Below are positions 12,061 to 19,821 of a stretch of 20,308 bases of DNA, one piece after another (the stretch's first letter is position 1; every line of letters begins with the position of its first letter). Made by a program: the position numbers and the translations under genes. The notes beneath the pieces were generated by a model. The model had not been told where the DNA came from and ran no database searches. It saw only the letters and a program-made list of their open reading frames with translations. The stretch comes from a virus: the IMG/VR virus record IMGVR_UViG_3300010938_000114, positions 1 to 20,308 of that record; one strand, written 5' to 3'.

Positions 12061-12104
12061 ATTAGATTAGATTAGATTACAGTTTGAATCTATTGCTAAT
12101 CTAG
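12061..12104. repeat. GATTA direct repeats with inverted copy
   Basis: Bases 12061-12079 are nearly four tandem copies of a five-base unit (ATTAG/GATTA). CTAATCTAG at 12096-12104 is an inverted copy that can pair with TAGATTAG on the left. Short iterated units with an inverted partner near the terminase genes could bind an initiator, a late activator or the small terminase. Confidence 0.6.
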
Positions 12105-12117
12105 TCTCTATTGTTAC

Positions 12118-12167
12118 TGTTATAAGAATCGTTTGAAAGACATTGAAAACGATTCGTTTTTATAACT
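12118..12167. repeat. Nested inverted repeat with T run
   Basis: GAATCGTTT (12126-12134) and AAACGATTC (12147-12155) pair perfectly around a 12-base loop, followed by G and five T. Outside them GTTATAA and TTATAAC form a second pair of arms. It could be a weak terminator within the late leader or a protein-binding cruciform. Confidence 0.55.
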
Positions 12168-12269
12168 GTTTGAACTAGCACTACTGTTGATTTGATATTG
12201 ACTGATCGCAGTTGTTGTTACGGCGCAAGGGCGTGTATCTTAAGAGTTGTGTTAAATAAAACTGCACTT

Positions 12270-12296
12270 TTGCAACTACGTGTTTAAATGTATACT
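12270..12296 (+). promoter_or_regulatory. Possible promoter for a leaderless terminase message
   Basis: TTGCAA (12270-12275) and TATACT (12291-12296) are spaced by 15 bases. The expected start of transcription falls on or next to the ATG at 12303, which has no ribosome site. The spacing is short, so this is tentative. Confidence 0.35.
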
Positions 12297-12302
12297 CGTT
12301 CT

Positions 12303-12660
12303 ATGACGAGCGGTCAGAAAAAAAAAAAGAGGGGGCAATCAACCGCATGTTTACGACCCCAAACTAGCTGAAAAGATTAGAGAATATGCGGCTTGCGGAG
12401 TAACTCAGGAGTCAATAGCTAGGATCTGCGGGATCTCAGCTGATACTATACAACGGCACTACGCTAACGATTTCGCTGAATCTGTTGAGAATGCAAACAA
12501 AATTGTAGCTCGAACACTGTTTGATAAGGCAGTTGGTGGTGATACTACCGCTATGATATTTTGGCTCAAATGCCGTGCAAGGTGGAAAGAAGTTTCGCAA
12601 ACGGAAATCACAGGGCAAAACGGGAAAAAACTTGAATGGGTTGTGAAACTCAAGAAGTAG
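12303..12660 (+). CDS. Small terminase subunit, interrupted by a one-base shift at an A11 run
   Basis: The protein frame that ends at TAG 12658-12660 is clearly TerS-like. It has a basic N-terminus, a helix-turn-helix GVTQESIARICGISADTIQR, then HYANDFAESVENANK, then AVGGDTTAMIFWLKCRARWK. It has no ATG, GTG or TTG at its beginning. The ATG at 12303 opens another frame (MTSGQKKKKRGQS) that ends after 22 codons. Removing one A from the 11-A run at 12318-12328, or adding two, joins both into a 118-residue protein starting MTSGQKKKRGGNQPHVYDP. TerS binds the packaging start site and hands DNA to TerL. Causes could be a homopolymer sequencing error, a real mutation, or transcriptional slippage or frameshifting. 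It overlaps TerL by 25 bases. Confidence 0.8.
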
Positions 12661-14087
12661 AACTGCATCCCAAGCAATTTGCTGTCTACGAGTCTACTGC
12701 TCAAGAAATTCTCTACGGTGGATCAGCTGGATCAGGAAAAAGTTATTTAGCAAGAATTTTAGCAATTACCTACGCTATTCAAATTCCAGGGCTTCAAGTT
12801 TATTTCTTCCGCCGCCATTACGCAGATCTGATAAAAAATCATATGGAAGGTGAAGCGGGGTTTCGTGCTCTATTAGCTTCTCTTGTTGATGCTGGAATCT
12901 GTGAAATTGTGAAATTAGAAATCAGATTTTCTAACGGTTCAAGAATTTTTCTAAACTCGTGTCAACACAAAGATGATGTATACAAATTCCAAGGCGTGGA
13001 AATCCACTTTCTAATGATTGATGAAGCTACTCAATTTCATGAGGAAATGGTTAGATTCTTACGCTCTAGAGTTCGTTTATCTGAAGAGATGAAAAAACGA
13101 ATTCCAAAAAATGTTAAAGAAAAATTTCCATTCATTCTCTACACTGCTAACCCTGGTGGCGTAGGACACCAATATTTTAAATTGAATTTTGTTGATAAAG
13201 GCGATGCTATTTATAAAGCACCAGACTCAGAAGGCGGTTTTTTGCGACAGTTTATCTCAGCACGGCTTAACGATAACCCATCTTTAGATCCAATTGAGTA
13301 CGCAAAAACTTTGCAAGGACTAAAGCGACCAGAACTTGTTAAAGCAATGCTTGAAGGTGATTGGAACGTAGCGTTAGGCGCGTTTTTCACTGAATTTTCA
13401 GACTCATTAATCATTCCAGATATCAATATTCCACCTGGTGTTCAAACGTTTGGTGCATTCGATTGGGGATATTCAGCACCAGCAGTTTTATTATTTTTTG
13501 CTGTATCAGATGGAATCGAATTTCCAACAAAATTAGAAGGCTCAGTATATATTCCTCGTGGCGCATTAGTTTGCTACAAAGAACTGTCCTTTATCGCTAA
13601 AGAAAATCCTAGCCTTGGTGCTCAGCTCTCTAATGAGCAAATGATAAAATTTATGGTTTCCGCCGGTGCTGATAAATTGCCGTTTATTGTCACAGATTCT
13701 TTGCCGTTTCAGTCTCGTGGCGGACTAAAACTTGCTGAAGAGTACAGAAGAGAAGGACTAAAACTGATAAAAGGCGATGACTCAAGAGTAACTGGATGGG
13801 CACAAGTTAGATCAAGATTTATTGAGCAAATGATATATTTTACAAAATCTTGCAAATACACTATTCAAACCCTTCCCTTACTTCAAACTAACGACAACAA
13901 CCCCGAAGATTGCGACACTGATGGCGATGACCATTGGGCTGATTGCGTTAGACTTGCTTGTATGACTAGACCTCTTGTCAAGAAAAGAGAAATTCAACAA
14001 AATGAAATTAAAGAAGCTATTAATGTTCCTAAATTTGGTGATCTAATTGAAAAACACATCAGAGCGCAAAAAAGATCCGCTAGATAA
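12636..14087 (+). CDS. Terminase large subunit
   Basis: 483 residues; the packaging motor ATPase and headful nuclease. Walker A is GGSAGSGKS (28-36) and Walker B is FLMIDEAT (about 126-133). The coupling motif is TANPGG. The RNase H-like nuclease has FGAFDWGYS (first Asp), FIVTDS (second Asp) and DTDGDDHWADC (third acidic cluster). Length is close to the P22-type large terminases. The ATG overlaps the small-terminase gene, and a weak GGGAAAA stretch precedes it. It assembles with TerS on the portal at the prohead. The end overlaps the portal start by 41 bases. Confidence 0.95.
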   Translation: MGCETQEVELHPKQFAVYESTAQEILYGGSAGSGKSYLARILAITYAIQIPGLQVYFFRRHYADLIKNHMEGEAGFRALLASLVDAGICEIVKLEIRFSNGSRIFLNSCQHKDDVYKFQGVEIHFLMIDEATQFHEEMVRFLRSRVRLSEEMKKRIPKNVKEKFPFILYTANPGGVGHQYFKLNFVDKGDAIYKAPDSEGGFLRQFISARLNDNPSLDPIEYAKTLQGLKRPELVKAMLEGDWNVALGAFFTEFSDSLIIPDINIPPGVQTFGAFDWGYSAPAVLLFFAVSDGIEFPTKLEGSVYIPRGALVCYKELSFIAKENPSLGAQLSNEQMIKFMVSAGADKLPFIVTDSLPFQSRGGLKLAEEYRREGLKLIKGDDSRVTGWAQVRSRFIEQMIYFTKSCKYTIQTLPLLQTNDNNPEDCDTDGDDHWADCVRLACMTRPLVKKREIQQNEIKEAINVPKFGDLIEKHIRAQKRSAR

Positions 14088-16236
14088 CTACGATTTTTGG
14101 ATCAATCAGATCAAACAGGCTAAAACAGAAGCCAAAGAATGGGAAACCGAATGCAAAGCTGCATGGAATGAGTATTTAGCAAAAAATCCGAACGGCGAAT
14201 ATTACAGAACTCTTTTGTATCAAAAAAATCATTACCCAATGTACTGGTCAGATACTCAAACACTAAAACCAGCAATTTATTCAAACATCCCTAAAATAAT
14301 AATCAAACAAAAATTCTCTACAGATGATCCAATAGCAAGAACTGCATCACTTTTACTAGAAAGACTAGGGATAAGCCTGATAGAGCTATCCGATTTTGAA
14401 CAAGCTATAGAAAAATGCGCGCTAGAGTTTTTAAATACGAATCGTACTACATCCAGAATTTTTTATGATTCAGATATTAAAACTAGAACTAAAAGAATCC
14501 CTGTCTATCAACAACAAATAGAACCTGAGATAGATCCTGAAACAGAAGAGCCGCTAGGAGAACTACAAATATTTTATGTAGATGAAAATGGTAATCAAAT
14601 TGATGAAAAGGAGGTGAAGATTAATGAAGAAGGGCAAATGTTCCAAGAAGGGCAAGGGGAAGAAGAAATAATTGATGAACGAATCAAACTAAAAGCACTT
14701 GGGTATACTGAGTGCTTAATTTCTCCTAAAGCACAAAACGAATCTGAAATATGGTGGAAAGCGTACAAAATAAGAGCTACAAAAAAAGAAGCCATTGATA
14801 GATTTGGAACAGAAAAAGCTCATCTCTTAGGGCTTAATGATAAAGAGCAAAAAGACCAACGAGTTGAGTATTGGGAAGTTTGGTGCAAAAGAAATAAAAA
14901 AATATATTGGTTATCAGAAATAAAAGGCGGCAATTTTTTAGATACCCAAGATGATATTTATGAATTAGAAAACTTTTTCCCAAGTCCAAAATTTATCATC
15001 GATTCAGCACCAACAGATTCTTTGTTTCCTGTCACAGATTTTACCCAAACAAACCATCTCTATAACCAGCTACATATCTTAGCTGGTAGAATGGAGAAGT
15101 TATCTCGCGCTATTCGCTCACGATATATATTTGATGGTGCAATACCTGAACTTCAAAATTTAGGCTCAGAAACTTATGAAGCCGAAGGATTAGGAGTAGC
15201 CGGATGGCAACAAATTACAGACAAAGGAGGGCTAAGGGGAGTAATAGACTTTTGGCCGGTTGAAGATCTAGTTCGCTCTTTAAATCAGTGTCAGCAATTG
15301 TTTGAGCAATATAAAAACCAAATTTACGAACTTCGAGGTATCCCTGATGTAATTCGTGGTGCAACTGATGCAGCTGAAACAGCTTTTGCTCAGCGAATTA
15401 AGTCGAGATATGCATCGCTACGATTCTCGTGGAAGCAACGAGCTTTTGCTAGATTTATAGCGGATAACATCCGCCTAATGGTCGATATGGCCTTGCATAT
15501 ATTCTCAGATGATACATTACGAGAGTTAATGGGAGCTAGTTTTTTAGATCCGGAAGATCAGGAAAGATTTGACCAGGCTTTGCTTCTTTTAAAATCTGAT
15601 AAGCAAAGAAGCATAAGATTAGACATTGAAACTGATTCTACGGTTTTGTGGGTGGAGGAAGAGCAAAAACAACTAAAAGCTGAACTGCTACAAGCAGTTT
15701 CCTCCTTTGTAAGAGAAACAGCTACAATGATAAAAGAAGATAAAAACTTCGCTAAGCCTATGATGGCGGTTTTGTACAACTACATTAAAGAGTTAAGACA
15801 AGGAAAAGAAATTGAAGATGAAATCTCTCAAAGTTTCAATCAATTGCTGGAACAATTAAATCAACTGCCACCAGAAGAGAATCTGGAAGATCCTAAGATT
15901 GTGGCGGAGCAAATGAGGCTAGAAGCTTCCAGAATAGAAGCAGAAGCGTTGTTAATTAGAGCGCAATCAGAATTACAAAAAGCTCAGCTACAATCTGAAA
16001 TTGCTCAATCAGAACTACAAATGAAACAAGAAGCTTTATTAGTAGAGCGTGAAAAAATAGCATTAGAGTATCAAAAAATAGGAGCACAATCACAGATAGA
16101 GCAGATAAAAGCAGGAGCAGAACAGTTTAAAGCTGACGCTCAAATTCAAAAAGAAGCTATTGATACAGAACAAGCAATCATTAAAGCAAATGCAGATAGA
16201 ATCAAAGCAGAAAGTGAGGTGTATTCAAGTCTATGA
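14047..16236 (+). CDS. Portal protein, P22-like with long C-terminal helical barrel
   Basis: 729 residues, near the 725 of P22 portal. In-frame TAA at 14044-14046 forces the start to TTG at 14047, preceded by GGTGATC, which pairs with the 3' end of 16S rRNA. The next Met is far inside. The N-terminal part has KNPNGEYYRTLLYQKNHYPM, and the core has DSAPTDSLFPVTDF and ELRGIPDVIRGATDAAETAF, typical for portal clip/wing regions. The last 130 residues are a continuous Gln/Ala/Glu-rich helix like the barrel that extends into the head in P22. A low-complexity acidic insert (EEGQMFQEGQGEEE) lies near residue 195. It forms the dodecameric DNA gate and head-tail connector. Confidence 0.88.
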   Translation: MKNTSERKKDPLDNYDFWINQIKQAKTEAKEWETECKAAWNEYLAKNPNGEYYRTLLYQKNHYPMYWSDTQTLKPAIYSNIPKIIIKQKFSTDDPIARTASLLLERLGISLIELSDFEQAIEKCALEFLNTNRTTSRIFYDSDIKTRTKRIPVYQQQIEPEIDPETEEPLGELQIFYVDENGNQIDEKEVKINEEGQMFQEGQGEEEIIDERIKLKALGYTECLISPKAQNESEIWWKAYKIRATKKEAIDRFGTEKAHLLGLNDKEQKDQRVEYWEVWCKRNKKIYWLSEIKGGNFLDTQDDIYELENFFPSPKFIIDSAPTDSLFPVTDFTQTNHLYNQLHILAGRMEKLSRAIRSRYIFDGAIPELQNLGSETYEAEGLGVAGWQQITDKGGLRGVIDFWPVEDLVRSLNQCQQLFEQYKNQIYELRGIPDVIRGATDAAETAFAQRIKSRYASLRFSWKQRAFARFIADNIRLMVDMALHIFSDDTLRELMGASFLDPEDQERFDQALLLLKSDKQRSIRLDIETDSTVLWVEEEQKQLKAELLQAVSSFVRETATMIKEDKNFAKPMMAVLYNYIKELRQGKEIEDEISQSFNQLLEQLNQLPPEENLEDPKIVAEQMRLEASRIEAEALLIRAQSELQKAQLQSEIAQSELQMKQEALLVEREKIALEYQKIGAQSQIEQIKAGAEQFKADAQIQKEAIDTEQAIIKANADRIKAESEVYSSL

Positions 16237-16595
16237 GACAATTGTTTGTTTGGCGTGATGGTAAATTTATAGAATTGGATCCATATTCAAAACCAAAACA
16301 GGTAAATGCTCCTTTTGTTTGGACTGATTCCATGCAAGCCGTAGAGCACCCAGCATCTGGTAAAATATATGAGTCTAAGTCAGCTTTTAGACGAGAAACT
16401 AAAAGATATGGATTAGAAGAAGTTGGTAACTCAAGAAACTTTGCAAACAAAAAAGAATCTATAAGCAAAGTTCCGGAGATAGAAGCCGCCCTGATTCAAG
16501 CTAAAGCAATGCTTGATTCTGGAACGGCTCCTTTATCTGAAAAAGATAGAGAAGTGTGTAAACGTATTAACGAACGAATAAGGAATAAGGTATGA
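16233..16595 (+). CDS. Conserved small head-region protein
   Basis: 120 residues, coupled to the portal by ATGA and to the scaffold gene by another ATGA. The segment VNAPFVWTDSMQAVEHPASG, then KIYESKSAFRRETKRYGLEE, then VGN is a pattern I know from many podovirus and siphovirus genomes between portal and scaffold or capsid genes; function is not established. It resembles small zinc-ribbon-derived proteins in length but has no Cys. The C-terminal half is helical and charged. It is probably a minor head-assembly or accessory factor, as inferred from position. Confidence 0.7.
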   Translation: MRQLFVWRDGKFIELDPYSKPKQVNAPFVWTDSMQAVEHPASGKIYESKSAFRRETKRYGLEEVGNSRNFANKKESISKVPEIEAALIQAKAMLDSGTAPLSEKDREVCKRINERIRNKV

Positions 16596-17644
16596 GCGAT
16601 GAAGAAATTATTGAAGAATCTAATGAATTGGTTGAAGAGTCTATTGAACAAGAAACCACCACCACCGAACCTGCCAAACATAGCAGCGTAGAAGATGACG
16701 TAAAGGAAGCCTTAAAACAATTAGAAGAAGAGCAAGAAGAAGAGCCAGAAGAGCCTCTAGAGGAAGAGCAAAAAGAAGAGATAAACCAGCAAGATGATTT
16801 TATCTTGCCACCCGAACGATTTAACGCAGAAGGAAAAGAATGGTTTAACTCGCTAGATCCCGAAGGGAAGCGACACATAGCAAAAACTATAAAAGACTTA
16901 GAAAAGCACTATCAAAGGTCTTGGAGGGAAGCTGCTGAGTTAAAGCATGAGCTAGAGACAGAAAGACAATCTGTTAGAAATCTAATTTCAGCAGCCGAGC
17001 CACATTTAAAAACATGGGGGCTAAAAGGATTAACAGCAGAGCAAGCAATTGCTCAGCTTTGTGCATTTCAAACGCTGTCTTTAGAAGATCCAGACGAAGC
17101 TTTAAGAGCCTTGGCTAAAAGCACTGGACGGCAAATAGAAATTAAAAATGCTCAATCAGAACCTAGGCAGCAAAATTATCAACCTGATCCTCTTGTTCAC
17201 GAATTACGAAACGAGATAGAATCATTAAAGAGAGCACAATATCAGCCTATTTTAGAGCAGGTAGTGCATACAATAGATCATGAGTTCAATGATCTAAAAA
17301 ATACAATAACGCCGGATGGTCGTTATATGTATCCGGATATGCACGATAACGATTTTGTGTTTAGCAACGTTGAGCCACTAGCGCGCACGATTGCAGAAAG
17401 ACAACCTAACTTGCCGTGGCGTGAGATTATCTCAAGAGCTTACGCAGCAGCAGGGGGAAGGGTTCTTTCGGCATCAACTAATCAAGCGACTCGTCTTAAC
17501 GGCAAAAGGCATATAGAGATAGCGAAAAGAGCGCGGTTAAGTGCTCCGAGTAGTCAAGCAAGCTCTAGCATGGATTTGCCAGACGAGGTTCCGGATAAAC
17601 CGCAGGATACCGTAAGACTGGCGATGAGCATGCTAGGCATGTAG
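16592..17644 (+). CDS. Capsid scaffolding protein
   Basis: 350 residues. Residues 1-70 are extremely acidic (repeated EE/EEQ). They are followed by ERFNAEGKEWFNSLDPEGKR, then a coiled-coil stretch (TIKDLEKHYQRSWREAAELK, then HELETERQSVRNL). The C-terminal half is helical and ends with a Ser/Ala-rich linker and VRLAMSMLGM. Acidic N-terminus, coiled coils, lack of enzymatic motifs and location directly before the major capsid gene fit scaffolding proteins, which drive prohead assembly and leave before packaging. The start is coupled by ATGA, with AAGGAA upstream. Confidence 0.82.
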   Translation: MSDEEIIEESNELVEESIEQETTTTEPAKHSSVEDDVKEALKQLEEEQEEEPEEPLEEEQKEEINQQDDFILPPERFNAEGKEWFNSLDPEGKRHIAKTIKDLEKHYQRSWREAAELKHELETERQSVRNLISAAEPHLKTWGLKGLTAEQAIAQLCAFQTLSLEDPDEALRALAKSTGRQIEIKNAQSEPRQQNYQPDPLVHELRNEIESLKRAQYQPILEQVVHTIDHEFNDLKNTITPDGRYMYPDMHDNDFVFSNVEPLARTIAERQPNLPWREIISRAYAAAGGRVLSASTNQATRLNGKRHIEIAKRARLSAPSSQASSSMDLPDEVPDKPQDTVRLAMSMLGM

Positions 17645-17670
17645 TAACAGATTTTTATGGAGAATTTAAA

Positions 17671-18660
17671 ATGGCTGGAGAACCAGGACTAAGTGAGCTA
17701 ATCACTACTACTCTAAGACTTCGCTCCAAGAAACTAAAAGATGCTGTTAGCAATAATAACGCAGTATTTTATCAAATGGATAAAGTAGGCAGCATTGAAA
17801 AAGTTTCTGGCGGACGAACAATTGTTGAAGAAGTAGGATATGCTCAAAACTCAACATTTAAGCGATATGAAGGCGGAGAGCAACTTAATATATCATCTGC
17901 AACTACAATGACTGCTTTTGAATATGATTGGAAGCAAGCTGCAGTAGCAGTAACTATTACAGGAAGAGAGCAATTACAAAACTCAGGGCCTGAAGGCGTA
18001 ATAAAGCTACTAGCTTCTAGGGTTAAAATTGCAGAAGATACCCTTCTTAACTATCTAAACTCTGATGCTTTGTCAGATGGAACAGCAGATGGTGGAAAGC
18101 AAATGGGTGGATTGGCTTTAGGCATTTCCCAAACTCCAACTGTTGGGGTTATTGGTGGAATTGATAGAAGCACTTCAGCAGGAGCATTTGCAAGAAACTA
18201 CGCTCTAAACTTCACCACTGCTTTTGGATCTGAAGCATCGGCGGCTAACATCAAGCAAGGATATACTAGAGCAAAAATAAACATCACTAGACAGCCTGAT
18301 GGGCCAGGATTAGCACTAGCTGGTAACAACCACTATGAGTTTATTCAGCAGGCTTCTCAAGCTATTCAAAGGGTAACAGATCCTAAAATGGCAGAGCTTG
18401 GCTTTGAGAACATCTACTTCTGCGGCATCCCGGTAGTATTAGGTGGCGGTGTGAGCTTTGGTGGTCAATCGCTTGTTCCTGATGGAGTGAGCTATATGAT
18501 TAATCCTAAGTACACAAAACTTGTTGTCCACAAAGATTGTGATATGGATCCGCTAGAGACCAGATTCTCAATCAATCAACATGTAGAAGTAAGACTTATT
18601 GCATGGATGGGTAACATGGTTTACTCAAATCCAAAACTTAACGCTGTATTGTTTAACTAA
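17671..18660 (+). CDS. Major capsid protein
   Basis: 329 residues with a TGGAGA ribosome site. The N-terminal LSELITTTLRLRSKKLKDAV, then ENxxF-like NAVFYQMDKVG and SGGRTIVEEVGYAQN resemble the N-arm and E-loop of HK97-fold coat proteins in podoviruses. Further on are NISSATTMTAFEYDWKQAAV, ITGREQLQNSGPEGVIKLLA and ENIYFCGIPVVLGGG. The C-terminal region has RLIAWMGNMVYSNPKLNAVL. The order scaffold, capsid, decoration supports the call. It makes the icosahedral shell. Confidence 0.88.
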   Translation: MAGEPGLSELITTTLRLRSKKLKDAVSNNNAVFYQMDKVGSIEKVSGGRTIVEEVGYAQNSTFKRYEGGEQLNISSATTMTAFEYDWKQAAVAVTITGREQLQNSGPEGVIKLLASRVKIAEDTLLNYLNSDALSDGTADGGKQMGGLALGISQTPTVGVIGGIDRSTSAGAFARNYALNFTTAFGSEASAANIKQGYTRAKINITRQPDGPGLALAGNNHYEFIQQASQAIQRVTDPKMAELGFENIYFCGIPVVLGGGVSFGGQSLVPDGVSYMINPKYTKLVVHKDCDMDPLETRFSINQHVEVRLIAWMGNMVYSNPKLNAVLFN

Positions 18661-18673
18661 GGAGATTTATTAG

Positions 18674-19132
18674 ATGGCTACAGATTATTTTTTAACAGAT
18701 GGGTTAGCAGGAGTTGACCTAGACGATGTAGATGATTCTCCTAAGTACGATCTTGGCACTCTTCAATGGGGTGCTAAAGGTGTTTACCAGTACATTAAAG
18801 CTACTGGCACAATAGCAGCAGGAAGATTTGTTAGAGTCAATAAAGACTTTGAAGGAATTGCTCTTGTTACTGGTATTACAGAACGAATTGGCGTTGGAGT
18901 TTCTTGCTCAAATTTATCAAACGGTAAATTTGGCTGGGTGTGGCGAGGATCTGGACAATTTGAGGGGCATGTCGCTAACGGAGTAGCAGCAGGAACCGCG
19001 CTTACAGCTACCGCTACAGGCGGAGAAGTAGGAACCGGTGGAACAGCTATTGCTGGACTTGTTAACGTGGATGCAGGGGTTACTGATACTAGAGTAACAG
19101 TATTTGCATCAACTTTAATGACTAGTAACTAA
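18674..19132 (+). CDS. Head decoration-like protein
   Basis: 152 residues, beta-rich and Gly/Thr/Ala-rich, without hydrophobic segments or a signal peptide. Segments TGTIAAGRFVRVNKDFEGIA, VGVSCSNLSNGKFGWVWRGS and AAGTALTATATGGEVGTG have the look of capsid-stabilising proteins (DUF2190/decoration type). AAGGAGA stands before the ATG. It follows the capsid gene by 13 bases and is followed by a terminator, so it should be made at capsid-like levels. The acidic N-terminus (LTDGLAGVDLDDVDDSPKYD) may contact the shell. Confidence 0.65.
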   Translation: MATDYFLTDGLAGVDLDDVDDSPKYDLGTLQWGAKGVYQYIKATGTIAAGRFVRVNKDFEGIALVTGITERIGVGVSCSNLSNGKFGWVWRGSGQFEGHVANGVAAGTALTATATGGEVGTGGTAIAGLVNVDAGVTDTRVTVFASTLMTSN

Positions 19133-19139
19133 AATAAAT

Positions 19140-19172
19140 AAGGCCCTACTTAATTTGTTGAGTGGGGCTTTT
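19140..19172 (+). terminator. Rho-independent terminator after capsid/decoration genes
   Basis: AAGGCCCTACT (19140-19150) pairs with AGTGGGGCTTT (19161-19171) over 11 bases with two wobble pairs, a ten-base loop and four T at the end. The short T run suggests partial termination, which would give more head-protein message than downstream tail message. Confidence 0.75.
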
Positions 19173-19185
19173 ACAAAGGAGATTT

Positions 19186-19818
19186 ATGCTACCAGAAGGA
19201 TTTATAGAACCTACAGATTTTCAACAAATTGGCAACGGTGCTTATCGGGCAAGAAGCGGATCAGATAGAAACTTATCTGTAAAATTTTATTATAACGAGG
19301 AGTGGGATCCGATTGAAAAGAAACATAAAAAAGTAGAGATGTTGCGAATCTGGAAACCAGGAGAGAAATCATGGGAATATAATACCTATCCAACGTTAGA
19401 TCATAAAAAACGTTTTCCAGTTGAGTATGCAGCATTTTTAAAGGGAGATTCTAGGGTTATAGGCACACCGATAGATTCGTGGAGTTATTTACAAATAAAA
19501 CAACTAGATGATTTAAAGTATTTAGGCATTGAATCTGTTGAGCAGATTGCTGCAATGACAGAAGAGCAAGTAAATTATCTAGGACCAGAAGGCGGGGAGC
19601 TTAGAGCACAAGCGATATTTTTTGTGGCCGAGAAAGAGCAAAATAGCACTGAGCTTAGACTGCAAAAAGCTTTAGCTGAAAGAGATGCTAAAATATCAGA
19701 GCTTGAGAAAAAACTTAATTCTGTTTTAGTAGGACCTGACGGCGAGCCAATATCAGCACCAAAGAAAAAAGCCGGTAGGCCTAAAAAAGAAGTACCACAA
19801 TCTTTTGAGGAGATTTAA
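19186..19818 (+). CDS. Phage structural-region protein with AT-hook-like tail
   Basis: 210 residues from the ATG at 19186 with AAAGGAG before it. The frame could be opened from a GTG at 19162, but that lies in the terminator. The N-terminal half is beta-rich (VEMLRIWKPGEKSWEYNTYP). The middle, LKYLGIESVEQIAAMTEEQV then NYLGPEGGELRAQA, looks like a helix-hairpin-helix or SAM-like helical domain, followed by a coiled coil (about 165-185). The C-terminus has KKKAGRPKKEV, an AT-hook-like motif with GRP core. I recall similar proteins downstream of capsid genes in podoviruses, without known function. A DNA- or head-completion role is possible. Confidence 0.7.
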   Translation: MLPEGFIEPTDFQQIGNGAYRARSGSDRNLSVKFYYNEEWDPIEKKHKKVEMLRIWKPGEKSWEYNTYPTLDHKKRFPVEYAAFLKGDSRVIGTPIDSWSYLQIKQLDDLKYLGIESVEQIAAMTEEQVNYLGPEGGELRAQAIFFVAEKEQNSTELRLQKALAERDAKISELEKKLNSVLVGPDGEPISAPKKKAGRPKKEVPQSFEEI

Positions 19819-19821
19819 CTA

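Larger units (their letters stand above)
11678..12302. other. About 625-bp non-coding control region before the terminase genes
   Basis: I find no convincing gene on either strand. A 36-codon leftward frame at 11654-11761 has no ribosome site. The region holds three ATCCCCCC boxes, a consensus-like promoter, an AAAACAAAAC/GTTTTGTTTT dyad, a small GTTTCC hairpin, GATTA repeats and a larger dyad at 12118-12167. Phages with P22-like heads package from a pac site in or near the small terminase gene, so packaging or replication signals may be here as well as the late promoter. No tRNA-like fold was seen. Confidence 0.6.

Noticed and set aside
12180-12302. tRNA or small structured RNA gene around GGCGCAAGGGCGTG
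   Set aside because: No cloverleaf, T-loop consensus or CCA end could be assembled.
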